Shown in pieces: positions 34,654 to 39,751 of a stretch of 39,751 nt of DNA (position 1 is the stretch's first letter; each line of letters begins with the position of its first letter). The notes under the pieces are model-generated. The model did not search any database. It saw only the letters and a list, made by a program, of their open reading frames with translations, and had not been told where the DNA came from. The position numbers and the translations under genes were made by a program. Source of the stretch: Xanthoparmelia taractica (taxonomy: Eukaryota; Ascomycota; Lecanoromycetes; Lecanorales; Parmeliaceae); the NCBI GenBank assembly GCA_033085395.1, contig JANQBS010000326.1, forward strand, positions 1-39,751, given 5' to 3'.

Positions 34654-37600
34654 ACTAATAAGTTAAAAATTATTAAATTTATCGCTTTTAATTAGAATTT
34701 AAGAAATAATTTTACTTTTTAAAGTTAAATTTACGCTATAATTAAGATTAAATTCGATTCTATTAATTAAGAGAATAAGGTTTATATTAATATCGAATAT
34801 AGTATAAGTTTAATAGATAGATTATAATATTCTTAATAGTATTTGAATATAATTATCTTTAAGATAGTAATATCTTTGCGAGTACGTGGGATTAATGCTT
34901 CTAAGCATGAGACTTCGAAGTATATTATATAAGATATCTATCTTTATGAAATTGATAATTAAGGTCGATAAGTGCTTATATATCTATATAGAAAATTATA
35001 TATTATTAATAATTTACGTATTAAAATATTTATTAAAAATAATATTATTAGACACGAAGAAATTATTATTAATATAGTTAATAAGAAAGTAAGAATTAAT
35101 AGCTATAATATTACGATTAATATTATTACTTAATCTCGGGGCGAGTTTATTCGAAGAAAGATCTATATTAAATTATTATTTTCGTGTCTTCGCATAGCGA
35201 GATAATTCTATTAATTAAAGAAATTAATCTATCTAATAATCGTAATTTCTTATTTAAGTTAGCAGTATAGACGAATTTAATAAAATTCGCTTATTTTATT
35301 AATTATATAATAATTAAGATTCTAATTTAAAATAAGTCTAATATATTTATTTAAATTTTAAAGAAATTAAAACTTAAAAATATTCTCGAAATATATTACG
35401 AAAATTGCTTTTAAATTAATATCGAATTTAAATTCGCCTTAACGAAAATAATTATAGATTTAAGTATAAATTTAAGCTTAAATTAAATAACTCTCTTATT
35501 AACTAAAGAAATTAAGCTATTAAATAAAGTTATAATCTTCGAGAATATATAGATTAGAATTACATTAATTAATCTAATTAACGAATTTTTAGAGATCTAA
35601 TAAGATATAGACTTTATTAAAGTACTAGAAGAGAAATAAATAAGGCTTTTATTAAAAAATAATTAATAAATTAAAATTAATAGAAAAGTTAAAATTTATT
35701 TCTTAAATATATAAGATTAAGAAGTAGTCGATAAAGTCTTTAATAAGTTATATAAATAGAAAAGACTTAAATAAATTAAAGATTCGATACTCTTCTCTTA
35801 TCCGATATTCGTTATATAAAAAACATTATTTAATAATATTATTAAGAGAAGATCGATAATTAATATTCGAGATTTAAATAATTTATTACTTCGAGATATA
35901 TATTTAATATCTTTTTAATAGAATATAATTAAGATGCTAGCTAATTATAATTTTATTTTAATAATTAATATTACTTCGTTTTTTTATTAATAACGAGTGT
36001 ATTTTAACTATCGCTATATATAGATAATTATAAATTATAGAAATTAGAAAACCTTTAATATTTTAATTATAGATTATATAAATTCGATTATTTATATTTA
36101 ACGTTAAATTAATAAGATCTTGCGATATATTCTTAACGTAAAAGTCTACGTTAATAATATAATTACGAGTATTAGAATATTTTGATAATACTTATAAGAT
36201 CTTCGTTAATTATTTAAGCTTTTCGTAAGATTTAATATTATTATTTCTTTTATAAGAATCTTTTTAAAATATTCGAACGTTAATTTATTAAATAAAAAAG
36301 TTAATTCTTTCGACTTAATTTTATTAAAAGATAAGTTTAAGATTATTTTAAACTTATAATATTTTAATATCTTAAAAGAACTCGAATATTACTTAGAATT
36401 AACTAATTATTTACGCTAATACGTTTATTTTTATATATAATTAATATAGTCTTTATAAGACCTTAAAATATTACTTTTTAAGAAAGTATCGAACTTTAAA
36501 CGTTAGCGAAAATAACACTCTTTTAAAATAAAATTATTTATAACTTTAGAGAAGTAATTAGCTTCTTTTTAGCTTCTTTAAAAAGCATTATCTTAGTCTA
36601 CGATTCTAATATATTTTAATAATACTTAGACTTTATAAGCTAACTTAAATATTTTAAAGAAATTTAATTTTAAAGCGATAGTCTTTTATATTAAATTAAA
36701 TATATATAAGAATAATAAATAATCTTCTCGTATAGAGACGAAGTCTATTTTTTTTCTATTAAGACTTCTAACTATAGTAGAAAAGAATTATTAATCTACG
36801 AAATTGAAAATTACTAATCTTATTTAATATTTAAAGAAAATAAGATATATAATCGAATCTTTAAAGTATTCTATAAGAATATAGATCAATCACTCTATTC
36901 TTATTAATATTAAAAAGTAAAATTCGATTATTTTAATTATATTAATAATGCGAATAAATATTCGTTTAATTCGAGTTACTTAATTCTTAAAGCAAATTAA
37001 TCTAGTTATTTCTTATAAATCTAGCAAAGAATATATTATATCTAATACTCTATTAAGGCTTATAAGTCTAAATAAGAATAATTCGCCCTCTTATTATTAT
37101 TCGAAGTTAAATACTCTCTATATCGTAAGCTTAATAAAAATAAATACTTTATTTTATAAGAAGTGCATTTAAGATTATTAAGAGAACGGTTATTAAAAAA
37201 GTATTTCTTTATAGCTCGATGTTAATAATAGTCTAGCTAGCGAGAACGTAGCTTCTTTACCTTTCGTACGGGGAAAGCATCTCCTTACTACTAATACTAA
37301 CTTTTATTTTTCGCCTTGACCGAAAGAAGAATTATAGCAAGAATAGTAAAGTCTCACTCACGAAATATAGCGAGATCTTATCTTTTATATTAATAGAACT
37401 ACTAATTAATAACGATTTTATATTCTAACTTTATTAATAAAAGATATTCTTACTTTAATATATAAAGAAGAATATTCTAACTTTTAGAGATATTACGAAA
37501 TTATTACGTTATTCTAATATATTCATAAAATAATAAAGCACTTATAAGACTTTATTCGATATTACTCGAAGTATTTAATTCTATAGATAAGAAGGCACGT

Positions 37601-38830
37601 ATCTTACGATAACTTGTAATTAATCTTATCTTCGCTCGTGCCTTTTTATATTTTAATTAATAACTTTATTTTAATATTATCTCTCTTAAATTATAAATTA
37701 AATTAAATTATATTTGTTATTTATAAGTTTATAAAAGCTATTTAATTAATTTCTAATAAGTAGACTTAAAAAGTATCTAATTAAGTAAAAGTACTTTTAA
37801 ATCAACTTAATATTATTAATTAAGAAATTTTAAAAGTTATTATATACGATCGAGATAAGCAATTTCTTTTAAAGCTTTATAAATCGCTTTTTAAACTATT
37901 AAAGATTTCTCTATTTTATTTAATAACTTATTATTCATAAATTAATAATATAAGCGAACGCACTAATTAGACTATTAAGATAGCTTTAAGATACTTCGTA
38001 TATATTCTTAATAGATCCTCTTTATAGTCGAAAGTATTATTATAAATATAAATCTTTTTAAATAACTTTGTCTCTTTTAAGATTATATTAAGTAAAGTAA
38101 TCTACGATTTTACTTTAAATAGATCTTTAAATTTACTTCGTTTATTAGCTAAAATAGATTATATTTCTATATAAATTATAATTAAAGATATTATTAATTT
38201 TATTTAAATATTTAATAAATTTTATTACAATAGAAAGTATTAATTAATATTTCTTAGAATAAGAGAATAAACGCTTCTTCGATTATATAAAGACTATAAG
38301 ATCTTCTCTATTCTTAATATTATTAATAAATTATTATAATAATATATTAATTTTTTTAGATAATAAATAAAATAGATAGACTTATTTATAAACTTGCTAT
38401 TTCTATAAAATAAAGAGTTTATCTCGTCTTTATAATAGTATAATTAAAGCCTTATTCTACGTCAGAGAATAATTTTTTTCAACGCTCTCGATCTTAATAT
38501 ATCTCGTCTATTTTTATTAATAATAATAATACTATTAATTTAGAAATCGAACGACTTCTTAATAAACGAACTATTAAGAAAGAATATAATTTAATTATAG
38601 AATATTTAATAAGATAAAAGAAATATAATGTTAAATATGATTAGTAATATAATATTAAGGATCTTAATAATGCTTCTAAGTTAGTGAAGGAATATAAGGA
38701 GGAAGCAGCAAGAATTCGAGCTATTATATCTATATCTTCGTCTCTTTAGTCCAATTTTATAAAAAGAAGAGGTCGCCTTAGAAAGCATAATATCGCTACT
38801 TTATTAATGTTCTTGTAAGCAAGTGAAAAG
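34654..38830 (+). pseudogene. pol: Gypsy-D pol: protease, RT, RNase H, integrase, chromodomain
   Basis: Protease region at about 34760-35130: a S-I-S-L-I-D-R type box followed by a protease-tail segment like that of Gypsy-1; 34886-35077 is a stop-free piece of it. RT: a V-T-H-R-G-like region is too mutated to place, but the active-site box at 36147-36164 reads Y-V-N-N-I-I, and the L-E-x-Y-L-x-L-T-x-Y-L-R motif follows near 36390. RNase H runs to about 37120 and integrase lies around 37400-38200, poorly preserved. A chromodomain-like end (38541-38816) is unusually well preserved, with a basic tail. No active product is possible. Confidence 0.8.
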
Positions 38831-39148
38831 CATCAAACACACTATATATTATAGTAACAATATATCTACTTATCTCATAGCTGCATTTAAGCGTTTAACG
38901 AGTATTATTAATTAAGAAATAATTTTTCTCTACTCGATAACGATTATATCATTATTATTATTAATTTACTACTCGGTGTTTGTGTATTAACTAATATTCT
39001 AACTATATAATTTAATAGTCGAAAAGATCTTATTATCACTATCGAAGAGATCTTATTATTATTAACTTTCCGCCGATTTTAGTATACTCATATTAACGAA
39101 TTTATTTAATTAATAAGGTTTTTCTATATACTTTAATATATATATAAT

Positions 39149-39170
39149 AAGCGAGGTCGCTCGTTTTTCT
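39149..39170 (+). other. Hairpin plus T-run before the Gypsy-D 3' LTR
   Basis: aagcgaggtcgctcgtttttct: CGAG/CTCG stem with GTCG loop, then five T. Conserved in position with Gypsy-1 and the Gypsy-D fragment in element C. Confidence 0.6.
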
Positions 39171-39187
39171 TCTATGTCGACGAATGC

Positions 39188-39329
39188 TATTACGAAATAC
39201 ACGTGTCAAGCCTATCAAGAAATCGGCTAAGGCAAGTGCTTTGTCGGCTGCTTGGCAGGCCGGCCCTGACTTAGATAGATTTTTTCAACTTAGAATAATC
39301 AAGAATTAGACACCCCCTTTGCTGTTACA
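39188..39329 (+). repeat. Gypsy-D 3' LTR (142 bp)
   Basis: Starts tattacgaaatacacgtgtc, ends ctttgctgttaca. Hardly RIP-mutated: it keeps CA and TG dinucleotides and a ggccggcc box at about 39258-39266. Followed by TTTAT. Confidence 0.85.
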
Positions 39330-39334
39330 TTTAT
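39330..39334. repeat. Target-site duplication TTTAT (right copy)
   Basis: Matches 25665-25669; Copia-R copy A resumes here. Confidence 0.85.
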
Positions 39335-39751
39335 TCTCTTTAAACTTATTATTATTATCTTCTTAATCGTTATAATTATCGCGATTATTACGATTATAAC
39401 GATTATCTCTTTTATTTTATTTATTATCTTCACGTAAACGCTTATAATTATATTTAACATTAAAGTAAAAATCTCTCTTATAAATAATATAATATTTAAT
39501 AATATAAGTAAATGTGCGAGAGTTACTCGAGATAATATCGCTTTCAATTTTATACTTTATAGTGCTAACTTCGAGAAAAAAGAGTGCGATAATACTCTAA
39601 TTTATATAATCGAGAGCGTCGACGACGATAATCGATAGCGTATATATTTATAAGTTTAAGATAAAATTCGTGAGATTAATTATTATATTAAAAAAGCGAG
39701 TAATTATATAATTTAGTAAATATTTAATCTTATTCTTCTTATTATAGACGT
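39335..39751 (-). pseudogene. gag: Copia-R copy A gag region, truncated by the window edge
   Basis: Matches copy B 32145-32575. It codes (on the - strand) the end of gag with an Asn/Asp/Arg-rich tail. The last 165 bases are almost identical to copy B, unlike the rest. The - strand open frame 39299-39547 is mostly low-complexity Ile/Lys codons in the wrong frame and is not a gene. Confidence 0.65.

Larger units (their letters stand above)
25670..39329 (+). mobile_element. Gypsy-D: Ty3/Gypsy element nested in Copia-R copy A and itself interrupted by Copia-R copy B
   Basis: Span 13,660 bp; about 6.6 kb is its own. Order on the + strand: LTR (25670-25834), primer site, gag with zinc-finger-like motif, [Copia-R copy B], protease, RT, RNase H, integrase, chromodomain, hairpin, LTR (39188-39329). 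The TTTAT duplication and the continuation of copy A sequence on its right (39335 onward matches copy B from about 32145) fix the limits. It resembles Gypsy-1 in layout, motifs, primer site and 3' hairpin but has unrelated LTRs, so it is a sister family. Confidence 0.87.
17883..39751 (-). mobile_element. Copia-R copy A: Ty1/Copia element, twice interrupted, running off the right edge
   Basis: Own segments are 17883-19846, 23355-25669 and 39335-39751. Together they match the uninterrupted parts of copy B (27568-34582) in order and orientation. The 3' LTR is at the left, so the element is read on the - strand and its 5' LTR lies beyond 39751. The interruptions are element C (duplication TTAAC) and Gypsy-D (duplication TTTAT), both confirmed by the empty sites in copy B. 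The sequence before the LTR (attta, 17878-17882) is the candidate target duplication; its partner is outside the window. Confidence 0.85.

Noticed and set aside
39299..39547. Minus-strand frame of 82 codons, Ile-rich
   Set aside because: Crosses the Gypsy-D LTR, its target duplication and Copia-R sequence, so it is a chance fusion.
1..39751. Host protein-coding genes, mitochondrial origin, or a bacterial or phage genome
   Set aside because: No intact frame of gene length, no introns or host domains. The AT richness comes with CpA-to-TpA bias and RIP-type stops in nuclear LTR elements, not with a mitochondrial gene set.

Overview
This window has no intact gene. It is a stack of decayed LTR retrotransposons in very AT-rich DNA. 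CpA/TpG dinucleotides are strongly depleted and TpA enriched, while CpG survives. Reading frames are broken almost only by CAA/CAG to TAA/TAG and TGG to TGA changes. That is the footprint of repeat-induced point mutation (RIP), so the source is most likely a filamentous ascomycete (Pezizomycotina), in an AT-rich, gene-poor compartment. I cannot name the species. All calls come from hand translation and hand alignment of repeats.

Left block (1-13501). Both ends of the block are unassigned RIP-mutated flank (1-1281, continuing at 13502), with a 15-bp minisatellite and a TTC microsatellite near the start. A Ty3/Gypsy element, here 'Gypsy-1', lies on the + strand at 1282-13496 (174-bp LTRs, target duplication CTATT). 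It carries gag, a zinc-finger-like motif, protease, reverse transcriptase (RT), RNase H, integrase and a chromodomain. Its pol is split by a Ty1/Copia element on the - strand, 'Copia-1' (5626-10639, 90-bp LTRs, target duplication CAGCT). The 3' part of Copia-1 contains a foreign Copia LTR plus leader (5725-6470) that largely escaped RIP.

Middle (13502-17882). This holds a heavily mutated Gypsy pol on the - strand ('Gypsy-3') next to a Gypsy-like gag on the + strand ('Gypsy-2').

Right block (17883-39751). A Copia element on the - strand, 'Copia-R copy A', starts at 17883 and runs past the window end. It is interrupted twice. The first insertion is LTR element 'C' (19847-23349, duplication TTAAC). 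The second is a + strand Gypsy, 'Gypsy-D' (25670-39329, duplication TTTAT). Gypsy-D is itself interrupted by a second copy of the same Copia family, 'Copia-R copy B' (27568-34582, duplication CTTTT). Copy B contains a 395-bp inverted-repeat element 'M' (31710-32104). This is a four-deep nest with a readable order of insertion.

In all six RT active sites located, the two catalytic aspartates now read Asn-Asn. The Copia primer-binding sites match the anticodon arm of initiator tRNA-Met. The Gypsy ones match the 3' end of what looks like the same tRNA. I saw no rRNA or tRNA gene, CRISPR array, host gene or prokaryotic signal.
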